Shown here: piece by piece, positions 8,177 through 14,924 of the stretch
How the letters are laid out: every line of letters starts with the position of its first letter
Position numbering within the stretch: position 1 is the stretch's first letter
Origin: a virus
Strand: one strand, 5' to 3'
IMG/VR virus record: IMGVR_UViG_3300040801_004731
Location: 1-20,035 of that record
Length of the DNA: 20,035 nt
Notes under the pieces: generated by a model
Seen by the model: the letters and a program-made list of their open reading frames with translations, nothing else
Database searches by the model: none
What the model was told of the DNA's origin: nothing
Position numbers and translations under genes: made by a program

Positions 8177-8199
8177 GTCGCGTCTCCAAGTTTTCTTGA

Positions 8200-8613
8200 T
8201 CAGTTGTCTTCAGTCTGTGCTCGAAAGCGCAGATCGATGCGGCGCAGACGGCCTGCCTGCCCGGCCCGTCGCGCATTGGCACGATCGAACCACAGCCCGA
8301 CGAGACGTCCTCGCGAAAGCGCGATATCGGCATCTTCAAGGGCTTCGCAGACAGCACCCGCGACGCGCTTTGCCTTCCCGAACCCAGCTTCGTCGGTAAC
8401 GACGGAAACTAGAAACCGGTGCTCCGCGCCTGCACCGCTCGAGTCGGATTTGTCCCGAACGGTTTCCGGTCCAAGAATAACGTAGATGTCAGGAACCTTG
8501 CCCTTGGGCAGTGCATCGTAGATTGCATCGCCGACGACTTCGGTGACGCCGGAGGCATTGGTAAGCTGCTGATATACGGCGGACTGGAGAGCTTCCGCAA
8601 AGACATAACTCAT
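8200..8613 (-). CDS. g8: GTA g8 tail terminator protein (DUF3168)
   Basis: A 137-residue DUF3168 protein (rcc01690 type) that caps the tail tube at the head-proximal end. The N-terminal MSYVFAEALQSAVYQQL and the core VPDIYVILGPETVRDKSD, followed by FLVSVVTDEAGF, fit the family. The start overlaps the g7 stop by four bases (ATGA), a standard coupled arrangement. No anomaly is seen. Confidence 0.92.
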   Translation of the reverse strand: MSYVFAEALQSAVYQQLTNASGVTEVVGDAIYDALPKGKVPDIYVILGPETVRDKSDSSGAGAEHRFLVSVVTDEAGFGKAKRVAGAVCEALEDADIALSRGRLVGLWFDRANARRAGQAGRLRRIDLRFRAQTEDN

Positions 8614-8948
8614 GCGGCGACCTCCTCGTCCACGAAACAGGTCAGGTAGCGCCCGTTCGGATCAAGCTCGGCAACCGCGTTGATCACATAGACCCGTGCC
8701 CCGTCGCGAAACCGCTGTTGAGGCAAGGGCCTCGCAACTGAGCCAATCGGCGATCCGCGAACGATTATGCGATAGCTAACCGTCGAAATCGGAAAATCGC
8801 CGCTATTTCGCTCGCGGCCTGTTCGTGATCGAACGTCCGCCCAGAGTTCGCCGAGTTCCACCCAGGATTCCAAGAACCCGCCGGCACCGTCCGCGATACG
8901 ATCGGGTGCTTCCAGAATCAGACGGCGATTCAGACGAAGATCATTCAT
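8610..8948 (-). CDS. g7: GTA g7 head closure / stopper protein (head-tail joining family)
   Basis: A 112-residue protein of the phage head-tail joining family (rcc01689 type), which sits between the connector and the tail. It reads MNDLRLNRRLILEAPDR, then GGFLESWVELGELWADV and PISTVSYRIIVRGSP, all typical of SPP1-gp16-like stoppers. The in-frame opening extends upstream to 9113, but ATG 8948 is chosen because it begins the family match and overlaps the g6 stop by four bases (ATGA). The upstream extension lies inside g6 and is arginine/cysteine-rich shadow sequence. Confidence 0.91.
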   Translation of the reverse strand: MNDLRLNRRLILEAPDRIADGAGGFLESWVELGELWADVRSRTGRERNSGDFPISTVSYRIIVRGSPIGSVARPLPQQRFRDGARVYVINAVAELDPNGRYLTCFVDEEVAA

Positions 8949-9544
8949 AGCGACGCTCCAATACCGATCCGCATGGTGCGATACCGCTGCAGGAGGCTGG
9001 TCACGCCGAAGGGCATACAACCGTCGCTCAGCGCAGTTTCGTTGCGGTACTCGTAGTAATGAGCAGCAAGCAACAGTACCGCCTGGCCCAGATCGGCCGG
9101 CAAGCCGCCCCAATCAGCCGCAAAACCTGCCCGGAACAATATCCGCACCGACCCTCCGGTCGAGATCGTTGGCAAAAGGCTACCTGACGGACGCAGACGC
9201 GGGCGCTGGCTGTCGCGTTCGAGCCTGAACCGGTCATTCGGAAGATCCGTTTCGTCGTCCAGTGTATTGATCAGCTTAACACCGATAATTTCGCTCACGG
9301 GAGCCACCGGAAGGGTCTGCCCGGTCCTGTCTCGCCAACTGGTCAGCGACCAACTGAATTCGCGCGTGATCAGGACCTTGCCAGTGCGTGCCTCGATGGC
9401 TGCAATGGCCGCCCGCAAGAAACTCTTCAGGACACTGTCTTGTAGGTTGTCCTCGCCAAACCCGGTTCCCAGACGCAAATGCGCCTTGAATTCATCCACC
9501 GGCAGCGCCGCATCCGGGACGGTGGTTTCTTCGATCAACATCAT
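8945..9544 (-). CDS. g6: GTA g6 head-tail connector (gp6-like)
   Basis: A 199-residue head-tail connector (rcc01688 type) that forms the ring under the portal. It begins MMLIEETTVPDAALPVDEF, contains AAIAAIEARTGKVLITREF and ends with a helical ALSDGCMPFGVTSLLQRYR segment, matching the GTA/phage gp6-like family. The start at 9544 is supported by GGAGAGAG upstream. An ATG 9 codons further upstream (9571) has no such support. A 169-bp gap holding an RNA hairpin separates it from the capsid gene, so its expression may differ from that of g5. Confidence 0.92.
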   Translation of the reverse strand: MMLIEETTVPDAALPVDEFKAHLRLGTGFGEDNLQDSVLKSFLRAAIAAIEARTGKVLITREFSWSLTSWRDRTGQTLPVAPVSEIIGVKLINTLDDETDLPNDRFRLERDSQRPRLRPSGSLLPTISTGGSVRILFRAGFAADWGGLPADLGQAVLLLAAHYYEYRNETALSDGCMPFGVTSLLQRYRTMRIGIGASL

Positions 9545-9676
9545 CAACTCTCTCCGAAGGCTCGGACCCATCCGGGCCGGTTCATTTCGATGTGGTGGAC
9601 ACGCCCTGCCCCAGGTTGCTCGGACGGAGGGGAGCAGCTAGACAACATGAGGGATCTCGCCAGACACGTGCCCACC

Positions 9677-9700
9677 GCAGGGACGGTTGCCCGCCCCTGC
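9677..9700 (-). promoter_or_regulatory. RNA hairpin between capsid gene and g6
   Basis: In the GTA transcript, 9700 to 9677 folds as a 10-bp stem (GCAGGGGCGG with CCGUCCCUGC) closed by the loop GCAA, a GNRA tetraloop. One pair (9694 with 9683) is G-U in the minus-strand RNA but would be an A-C mismatch on the plus strand, so the structure is better formed in the GTA orientation. It lies 14 bases after the capsid stop. No T-run follows, so it is more likely an RNA-stability or processing element, or a weak attenuator, than an intrinsic terminator. Confidence 0.55.
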
Positions 9701-9713
9701 ACCCGGCTCCGCC

Positions 9714-10895
9714 TTAGGCGACGCCGAATTTCAGCAGCTTGATGGCCGCGAAATCGGAAACGTCCCCGCCAACGCGCTTGGTCGCATAGAACAGGACATG
9801 CGGCTTCGCGCTGAACGGATCGCGCAGAACGCGAAGATCGGGACGCTCGGCGATGGTGTATCCGGCCCGGAAATCACCGAACGCGATCGAGAAGGAGTCG
9901 CTTGCTGCATCGGGCATGTCTTCTGCGATCAGGACGGGATACCCCATCAGGCGAGCGGGCTCGCCGGCGGCCAGACCGTCCGACCACAGGAACCGGCCGT
10001 CTGCGTCCTTCAACTTGCGTACCAGACCCGCAGTCTTCGAATTCATCACGAAAGTGGCATTTGCGCGATACTGGGCACCGAGGGCGTAGACCAGGTCGAC
10101 GATCGCGTCACCCGCACCGATATCACCGTCTGTTCCGGTCGGAATGTACCCAATATTGCCCCAGGTCCAGACGTCGTTGTCAATCTTGTTGTGGTTTAGA
10201 ATACCACGGGGTTTGTCCAACCCGTCACCTTTCAGGAACGCGGCCGCTTCAGCGCGAGCAAACTTGTCTGCGATCCGCCCGGCCAACCAACCCTCGATGT
10301 CGAATGCACTGTCATCCAGCAGCCGCTGGCTCGCCTTCGGCAGCGCGCTCAGCTCGTGCAGCGGAATGGTGATCCGATCGATCTGCGGCGTATCGGTCTC
10401 GGCCGGCCCACCGCTTTCGGTTGCCCATCCGGCACCGACGTCGGTATGATCGACCAAGACGTCAAAACTGGTTGCCTCGACGTTGACCACCGAAGAAATC
10501 GAACGGATCGATGCGGTCGAACGCAGGACCGACTGAACCGAGTCCGCGGTTTGCGGATCGACCAGATAGCCGCCGTCGCTGTTCACCGCGGTCGACATCG
10601 ATTTGCCCGACAGATCGAGCCCTCGCAGGCCGTCGTCATCGCCCGACCGCAGGTAGTCGTTGAAGGCTTTCTGGTGCGGTGCGCCCTCGTCGGTTGCCGC
10701 GGACAGATGCGGACGTGCCGCGGTTTGAGATTTTCGATCCAGCATGGTCAGTCGCTCTTCTGCTTGTTTGAGTTTGGTTTGAATTTCTTCCTGGAAGCCC
10801 TTGAATTCGTTTACGAAGCCGGTCATCGCCTGCTTCACCTCCTGAACCAGGGGCACACCTTCGCCGGCCAGCGCCAGCCCGTCGGTCTTGCTCAT
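9714..10895 (-). CDS. g5: GTA g5 major capsid protein (HK97 family)
   Basis: A 393-residue HK97-fold major capsid protein (rcc01687 type), the main shell protein of the particle. The N-terminus (about residues 12-60, with VNEFKGFQEEIQTKLKQAEE) is a charged helical scaffold-like segment of the kind removed by the prohead protease. The capsid fold starts near GGYLVDPQTADSVQS. The end is HVLFYATKRVGGDVSDFAAI. AGGA lies 7 bases before the ATG. g4 ends 36 bases upstream. Gaps on both sides and the downstream hairpin suggest separately tuned expression, as expected for the most abundant protein. The exact cleavage site cannot be read here. Confidence 0.95.
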   Translation of the reverse strand: MSKTDGLALAGEGVPLVQEVKQAMTGFVNEFKGFQEEIQTKLKQAEERLTMLDRKSQTAARPHLSAATDEGAPHQKAFNDYLRSGDDDGLRGLDLSGKSMSTAVNSDGGYLVDPQTADSVQSVLRSTASIRSISSVVNVEATSFDVLVDHTDVGAGWATESGGPAETDTPQIDRITIPLHELSALPKASQRLLDDSAFDIEGWLAGRIADKFARAEAAAFLKGDGLDKPRGILNHNKIDNDVWTWGNIGYIPTGTDGDIGAGDAIVDLVYALGAQYRANATFVMNSKTAGLVRKLKDADGRFLWSDGLAAGEPARLMGYPVLIAEDMPDAASDSFSIAFGDFRAGYTIAERPDLRVLRDPFSAKPHVLFYATKRVGGDVSDFAAIKLLKFGVA

Positions 10896-10931
10896 CAGAA
10901 CATCCTGTCTGTGGGTGATTGAAAGGCGCGG

Positions 10932-11489
10932 TTAACGGCGCGCCAGCTCCAGCCGCGCACAATGAAGTGTCGCCGCCAATTCACGCAGGGTCGCTTCGGT
11001 TGCCAGGCTGTCACCCTTCGCCGCAACCCGCGCACTGGGCAGCATTGGGAAGGTCACCAGCGACACCTCCCAAAGCTCCAGTTCCGTCAAGAGCCTTTGG
11101 CCCTTTTCCGTCTTGCTTGCCTTGAGGGTCCGGTATCCGATCGACAACCCGTCCAACGCCCCTGCTGCAATCAACGCCGCGGCCTCGCGTCCTTTCTGGG
11201 TGCTGTCCAGCAGCCGTCCTTTGACCCAGAGACCTTGATCGTCTTCGCGAACTTCGTCCCAGACGCCGATGGGCTGCGCAGGGTCATGCTGCCAAAGCAT
11301 CTTGACCCGTTGGCCAACCTTTTGAAGCGCGACAAGCGAAGCTTCATAGGCGCCTTTTCGAACGACATCACCGCCTTGGTCGGTTTGCCCGAACAGACTG
11401 GCATAGCCCTCGATCATGGTGCCGTCACTGACACTCAACCCGTCTCCGAAGCGGGCGAACTTGTGTTCCAGTCCGTTGTCCGTTTCCAC
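10932..11489 (-). CDS. g4: GTA g4 prohead maturation protease (HK97 U35 type), GTG start
   Basis: A 185-residue HK97-type prohead serine protease (rcc01686 type) that trims the capsid N-terminus during head maturation. MIEGYASLFGQTDQGGD opens the family domain. His68 in LWQHDPAQPIGVW, Ser116 in GLSIGYR and Glu141 in LWEVSLVTFP are the expected catalytic region. No ATG lies before the domain in a sensible place. GTG at 11489, preceded by AAGGAG with 6-base spacing and giving VETDNGLEHKFARF, fits the family start. The opening extends upstream to 11717, but that part lies inside g3.5 and the following gap. Confidence 0.88.
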   Translation of the reverse strand: METDNGLEHKFARFGDGLSVSDGTMIEGYASLFGQTDQGGDVVRKGAYEASLVALQKVGQRVKMLWQHDPAQPIGVWDEVREDDQGLWVKGRLLDSTQKGREAAALIAAGALDGLSIGYRTLKASKTEKGQRLLTELELWEVSLVTFPMLPSARVAAKGDSLATEATLRELAATLHCARLELARR

Positions 11490-11524
11490 GGTCTTCTCCT
11501 TTTCAAACGTTGTTGCGGATGCGG

Positions 11525-11752
11525 TCACGGCGTTGCCACGATGAATGACTGCACGGCCTGCGAGAGGATCACGCCGACCACTCCGTAGACGGTCAGCCAC
11601 AGCTTGCGTTCCAGCCGCTCCATCATCTCGTCCAGTCGGTCCAACCTCCGCACCAGGTTCTCGTGATGGATCTGACTGACCCGTTCGTGGGCCGCGAGCC
11701 GCAGCCCGGGCGCGCATTCGAAGGACTCCAACCTGAAGTTCCGGTCATCCAT
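11525..11752 (-). CDS. g3.5: GTA g3.5 small membrane-anchored head-formation protein
   Basis: A 75-residue protein at the position of R. capsulatus rcc01685, whose family is named as a GTA head formation protein. It has a charged amphipathic helix (about residues 24-50, with ENLVRRLDRLDEMMERLERK) written here as LVRRLDRLDEMMERLERK, then a single C-terminal membrane span (LWLTVYGVVGVILSQAVQSF). Anchoring in the inner membrane is inferred; its mechanism is not evident. It starts inside the end of the portal gene, with GGAG 6 bases before ATG 11752. An adjacent ATG at 11755 is the alternative start. Confidence 0.8.
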   Translation of the reverse strand: MDDRNFRLESFECAPGLRLAAHERVSQIHHENLVRRLDRLDEMMERLERKLWLTVYGVVGVILSQAVQSFIVATP

Positions 11753-12932
11753 CATCTTCTCCGTTGGGCAACGCAGGCAGCCCCAACAGCGCACGCTTTT
11801 CCGCGTCGGTCAGAAAATCGGCCGACGCCACACGCGCCCATTGCGCGTCGCGCTCTGCGGATAGCGCAGGCACCTGATCCAAATCGGGTTTCAACTCCAA
11901 GGCCTCGCCACTGAATTGCGATATCCAGTCGCTCAGCACCGACGCGACACGCGTGGCCAGCGGCAGAACCGTCAGTCTGTAGAAGGCGCGATTGGCTTCC
12001 TGATAGTTAGCATAGGTCGCATCCCCCTGGATGCCGATCAGCATCGGCGGCACACCAAAGGCCAAGGCGATCTCGCGCGCAGCCGATTCCTTGGTCTTCT
12101 GGAACTCCATGTCGCTGGGTGAAAATCCCATCGGTTTCCAGTCGAGACCACCCTCCAGAACCATCGGCCGCCCTGCATTGCGCGCACCCTGATAGTTTGC
12201 TTCGATTTCCTCGCTCAGGCGGCGGTACTGGTCGTCGCCCATGGCACCATGACCATCCGTGCCGCTGTAAACCAGCGCACCGCTCGGGCGCGCCGCATTG
12301 TCGAGCAGCGCCTTGGACCAGCGCGAAGCACTGTTGTGGACATCGACCGCCATCGCCGCCGCCTGCATCGGGGAAAACCCGTAATGGTCGTCCTGGGGAT
12401 GAAAAGACTTGATGTGGCAGATGGGCGATTGCGTTCCGGTGGTGTCGAAGCGGTGCTTGCGCGCGCCGACCGTGTATTCATATCCGATGGGCCAGCCGTC
12501 ATTGCCCGGAATGACCTTCATCCGATCGGAGCGCAGCACATGCAGCTCCAGCGGAACGGCCGCCTCGCCGGCAACCGCTTCCACGTATGCGTCGCCAGAC
12601 AGCAACAACTGCCCGTAGAGCGCCTCCATCAGCTCGGCCCGACCTTGTGCCATGTTCGGACGCTGCACGAGGCTCAGGACAGGGTGAACGTCGTATCTCT
12701 GATTGCGGTCCTGCAGCACGAGCGGCAGCGCCGCCGCCGCTTCCGCAATCAGCTTGACCGATCGAAATCCAACCGGATTTCCCGAGAATCCCGTGCGCGT
12801 GAGAGAAACCGTGTCCCGAGGGCTCCAGGCGACCCGTCCTGCTCCGTGATAGGCCACAACCGGTCCAGTTGCGCTTGCCTTGGACTCGGGAACGGTAGCT
12901 CCCGCATTCCGACGCAAGAAATCAAATACCAT
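11745..12932 (-). CDS. g3: GTA g3 portal protein (HK97 family)
   Basis: A 395-residue HK97-type portal protein (rcc01684 type), the dodecameric ring at one capsid vertex through which DNA is packaged and released. Family features are the start MVFDFLRRN, VGFRSVKLIAEAAAALPL, HPVLSLVQRPN and LLLSGDAYVEAV. FGVPPMLIGIQGDATYANY is the strongest signature. AGGAG with 8-base spacing precedes ATG 12932. The stop lies inside the g3.5 start. Length is normal. Confidence 0.94.
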   Translation of the reverse strand: MVFDFLRRNAGATVPESKASATGPVVAYHGAGRVAWSPRDTVSLTRTGFSGNPVGFRSVKLIAEAAAALPLVLQDRNQRYDVHPVLSLVQRPNMAQGRAELMEALYGQLLLSGDAYVEAVAGEAAVPLELHVLRSDRMKVIPGNDGWPIGYEYTVGARKHRFDTTGTQSPICHIKSFHPQDDHYGFSPMQAAAMAVDVHNSASRWSKALLDNAARPSGALVYSGTDGHGAMGDDQYRRLSEEIEANYQGARNAGRPMVLEGGLDWKPMGFSPSDMEFQKTKESAAREIALAFGVPPMLIGIQGDATYANYQEANRAFYRLTVLPLATRVASVLSDWISQFSGEALELKPDLDQVPALSAERDAQWARVASADFLTDAEKRALLGLPALPNGEDDG

Positions 12933-13075
12933 CGTTGACGCTCCTGTCTGTTCATCATCACCGCACGCGTCTTCCGTGCCGCCCGGTCCTGTGCGAACCG
13001 TTCTGAACTATCTTTGGAAATTTTCGTGAAACCGACCGTACGGTGGTCTCGCAACACCCATGTCGCGGGTTCTGG

Positions 13076-14419
13076 TCAGAGCACTCGCAGGCGGGGTTGA
13101 CGATAGACCGCCGCCGGAGCGATCATCAGTTCGTGCAAGCCCCAGACCAGTGCATCCAGCCGGTCGGGCGACCCCTGACCCTCGTAGCCACGCGGCGTCA
13201 TCAGGCACATCTGTTCTTCAAGGTCGACCAGCCCCCGCACATGGCGCACCCGACCCTGCTCATAGAGCGCGGCTACGGGCTCGGCGCGCGCGGACTTGCC
13301 GCGCGCCGCATGCACGGCCTTGTATGGGACCAGCGGATCGACCTGCCTGATGACCTCCTCGACCAACTGCCCGCCTTGGTTGACCTCGGCCACCAACCGC
13401 TCGGCGCCATGCCGGTCCATTGCCGCGATGGCCGCGCGTGCCCAACCTGTCGGTCCGACACCTCTGACCGTGCAATCCTCCAGCACGAACGCCCGCCAAT
13501 CCTGAGGCGGTCCCTTTGTCTGAGCACCGACCACGACGATCCCGCATTCATCCGATCCGGCACCGGAACTCACCGCAGGGTCGAGCGCAACGATCACCCG
13601 GTCGAGCGACGGCACATGCGCGACTCGCGCAGCCTGCAGCATCTCCGTCGTCCACAAGGCCCCGTCGGCATCCGCCAGAAGAATTCCGTCCAGTTCCTGA
13701 CGCCCCAACCGGGTGCCGGCATAGCGCGCTTTCACCTCCTCGAGAAAACTCGCCGCAAGGTTCGCCCGGTTAGCTTCGGTCGGCGCATGGCTCACGACAG
13801 TCGACGGCAGCTGAAGCAGTTCTTTCAGTAGCCCCACGTTGCGCGGGGTCGTCGTCGCACAGACCTGGGGCAAGTCTCCAAGCCGCAACGCGAATTGCAG
13901 CATGTCCCATGTGTCCCGGGCCCGGTTCCACTTCGCAAGCTCATCCACCCAGGCCGCATCGAATTGTGGTCCTCGCAGCCCTTCCGGGTCTTGCGCCGAA
14001 TAGGCTTTCGCTTCGGCTCCGTTTTCCCAGACAAGCTTGCGTTCGCTCGCCTTCCAGGTGGGGCGCCGATCCGGGGGCGAACAGGCAAGGATGCCGCTGT
14101 CGCCATGGACCATCACGTCTCTGACCTGATCATAGGTCTCGCCGATCAGGGCAACTCTGCTCTTGGGACCGGGATCCAGCGGTCGGGATCCTTCGACCTG
14201 CGCACGCACCCATTCTGCACCGGCCCGGGTCTTGCCCGCACCGCGCCCACCCATGATGACCCATGTCCGCCAGTCGCCTTCGGGCGGCAACTGATGGTCC
14301 ATGGCCCAGAACTCGAAAAGAAAAGGGAGGGCGCAAAGCCCTCCCTCTCCGATGTCATCTAGAAATGTTTCCCTAGTCTCCGCATCTGCGGAGGCGAGCC
14401 AGACGGCACCCGACCTCAT
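13076..14419 (-). CDS. g2: GTA g2 terminase large subunit
   Basis: A packaging motor ATPase-nuclease of 447 residues from the chosen start (rcc01683 type). Walker A is MGGRGAGKTRAG (Gly57-Thr64) and Walker B is FDAAWVDELAKW. ATTTPRN is a coupling motif. The RNase-H-like nuclease has IVALDPAVSSGAGSDECG and a late Asp in DALVWGLHEL. LPFLFEFWAMDHQ opens the family match. The start is uncertain: ATG 14419 (MRSGAVWLAS) lacks a clear ribosome site, while a TTG at 14491 has GGAG 7 bases upstream and adds 24 residues. Either choice overlaps g1 (14373-14699), suggesting coupled synthesis of both terminase subunits. Confidence 0.93.
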   Translation of the reverse strand: MRSGAVWLASADAETRETFLDDIGEGGLCALPFLFEFWAMDHQLPPEGDWRTWVIMGGRGAGKTRAGAEWVRAQVEGSRPLDPGPKSRVALIGETYDQVRDVMVHGDSGILACSPPDRRPTWKASERKLVWENGAEAKAYSAQDPEGLRGPQFDAAWVDELAKWNRARDTWDMLQFALRLGDLPQVCATTTPRNVGLLKELLQLPSTVVSHAPTEANRANLAASFLEEVKARYAGTRLGRQELDGILLADADGALWTTEMLQAARVAHVPSLDRVIVALDPAVSSGAGSDECGIVVVGAQTKGPPQDWRAFVLEDCTVRGVGPTGWARAAIAAMDRHGAERLVAEVNQGGQLVEEVIRQVDPLVPYKAVHAARGKSARAEPVAALYEQGRVRHVRGLVDLEEQMCLMTPRGYEGQGSPDRLDALVWGLHELMIAPAAVYRQPRLRVL

Positions 14420-14699
14420 GTCGGGCGGCGTCGAGGTCGAGGGCGTATCCGCCCCTGACGATGCCAAGTTTTCTGTTTTGCTGCTCCGCAAGGATAATCT
14501 CCGCTCTCTGGCAGGACATGACCAGTCTATCGACCGTCAAGACCCGCTTGCTACCGTCCGCTAAATCCGCATCCTCCCCGGCTTCCAGTTGCTTCCGCAG
14601 GTCTTCCGCCTGCTCCCGCAATCTTGAAAGTGACTCGAGGAGCGACTTGTAAACATCAGCCGATCTCGAAACGCACTCGTCCGGGGTAATCAAAGTCAT
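14373..14699 (-). CDS. g1: GTA g1 small terminase (TerS-like)
   Basis: A 108-residue protein at the first position of the GTA cluster (rcc01682 type), reported in R. capsulatus as a small terminase without the usual DNA-binding domain, which fits non-selective packaging of host DNA. The N-terminal part (about residues 15-45: VYKSLLESLSRLREQAEDL, then RKQLEAGE) looks like a coiled coil, and VDRLVMSCQRAEIILAEQQ is also helical. No helix-turn-helix is apparent. ATG 14699 has no strong ribosome binding site, so it may depend on translation of the upstream leader ORF that ends at 14714. It overlaps g2. Confidence 0.87.
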   Translation of the reverse strand: MTLITPDECVSRSADVYKSLLESLSRLREQAEDLRKQLEAGEDADLADGSKRVLTVDRLVMSCQRAEIILAEQQNRKLGIVRGGYALDLDAARHEVGCRLARLRRCGD

Positions 14700-14713
14700 A
14701 TTTGCTCATTGCC

Positions 14714-14785
14714 TCATGCGTGATCACTCTCCGCACGAAAGACATGAAAAAACGGCCTATGGGATACGATCCCACGGCCGTTCAT
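14714..14785 (-). CDS. Putative 23-residue leader peptide upstream of GTA g1
   Basis: The product begins MNGRGIVSHRPFFHVFR and ends AESDHA. AGGAG sits exactly 6 bases before the ATG, a far better ribosome site than that of g1 itself. The first 13 codons span the terminator-like hairpin (14747-14782), so a ribosome on this ORF would disrupt that stem. The stop lies 14 bases before the g1 ATG, allowing translational coupling. The peptide has 3 His and 3 Phe but no run strong enough to name an amino-acid sensor. That it is translated is an inference from the ribosome site and layout only. Confidence 0.5.
   Translation of the reverse strand: MNGRGIVSHRPFFHVFRAESDHA
14747..14782 (-). terminator. 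Intrinsic-terminator-like hairpin in the GTA leader
   Basis: The minus strand reads AACGGCC, then TGGGAT, loop CGT, ATCCCA, GGCCGTT and a run that makes six T in total, followed by C. The two stems (7 and 6 bp) are separated by a small asymmetric internal loop. The structure lies between the predicted promoter and g1, so it would terminate GTA transcripts, read-through from mltG, or both, unless relieved. Confidence 0.7.
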
Positions 14786-14808
14786 TCACTTCTCCTAGCA
14801 TGACACAA

Positions 14809-14837
14809 CCTATAGACGAGTGCGCTCGCATTGTCAA
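14809..14837 (-). promoter_or_regulatory. Predicted sigma70-type promoter for the GTA cluster
   Basis: TTGACA (14837-14832), a 17-base spacer and TATAGG (14814-14809) on the minus strand, pointing to g1. The start of transcription would be near 14802, about 17 bases before the leader ORF. It is the best promoter-like sequence in the window and lies after the mltG stop. Known GTA promoters in R. capsulatus respond to GafA; I cannot assign a GafA site from sequence. Confidence 0.65.
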
Positions 14838-14878
14838 GCGAATTCGCAACGGCCAGATCCGCTAACCGTTCGGCATCA

Positions 14879-14893
14879 TTAATGAAAAGTTAA
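14879..14893. promoter_or_regulatory. CtrA-type box in the mltG - GTA intergenic region
   Basis: TTAA-N7-TTAA (TTAACTTTTCATTAA on the minus strand), an exact match to the spacing of the alphaproteobacterial CtrA recognition sequence TTAA-N7-TTAA(C). Its centre is near -84 from the predicted transcription start. CtrA is required for GTA production in R. capsulatus. The box is the only such match I noticed around the promoter. Binding is inferred. Confidence 0.55.
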
Positions 14894-14924
14894 GTCCTAC
14901 GAACCTGAGCGCTGCACCGCAAGA

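Noticed and set aside
11490-11717. N-terminal extension of the prohead protease frame
   Set aside because: It overlaps g3.5, is Arg/Gly-rich and lacks family similarity, while GTG 11489 has a strong ribosome site.
14656-14745. Alternative 29-codon minus-strand frame across the g1 start (begins MSFVRRVITHEAMSKYD)
   Set aside because: No ribosome site before its ATG; it overlaps both the leader ORF and g1. Kept only as a weak alternative.
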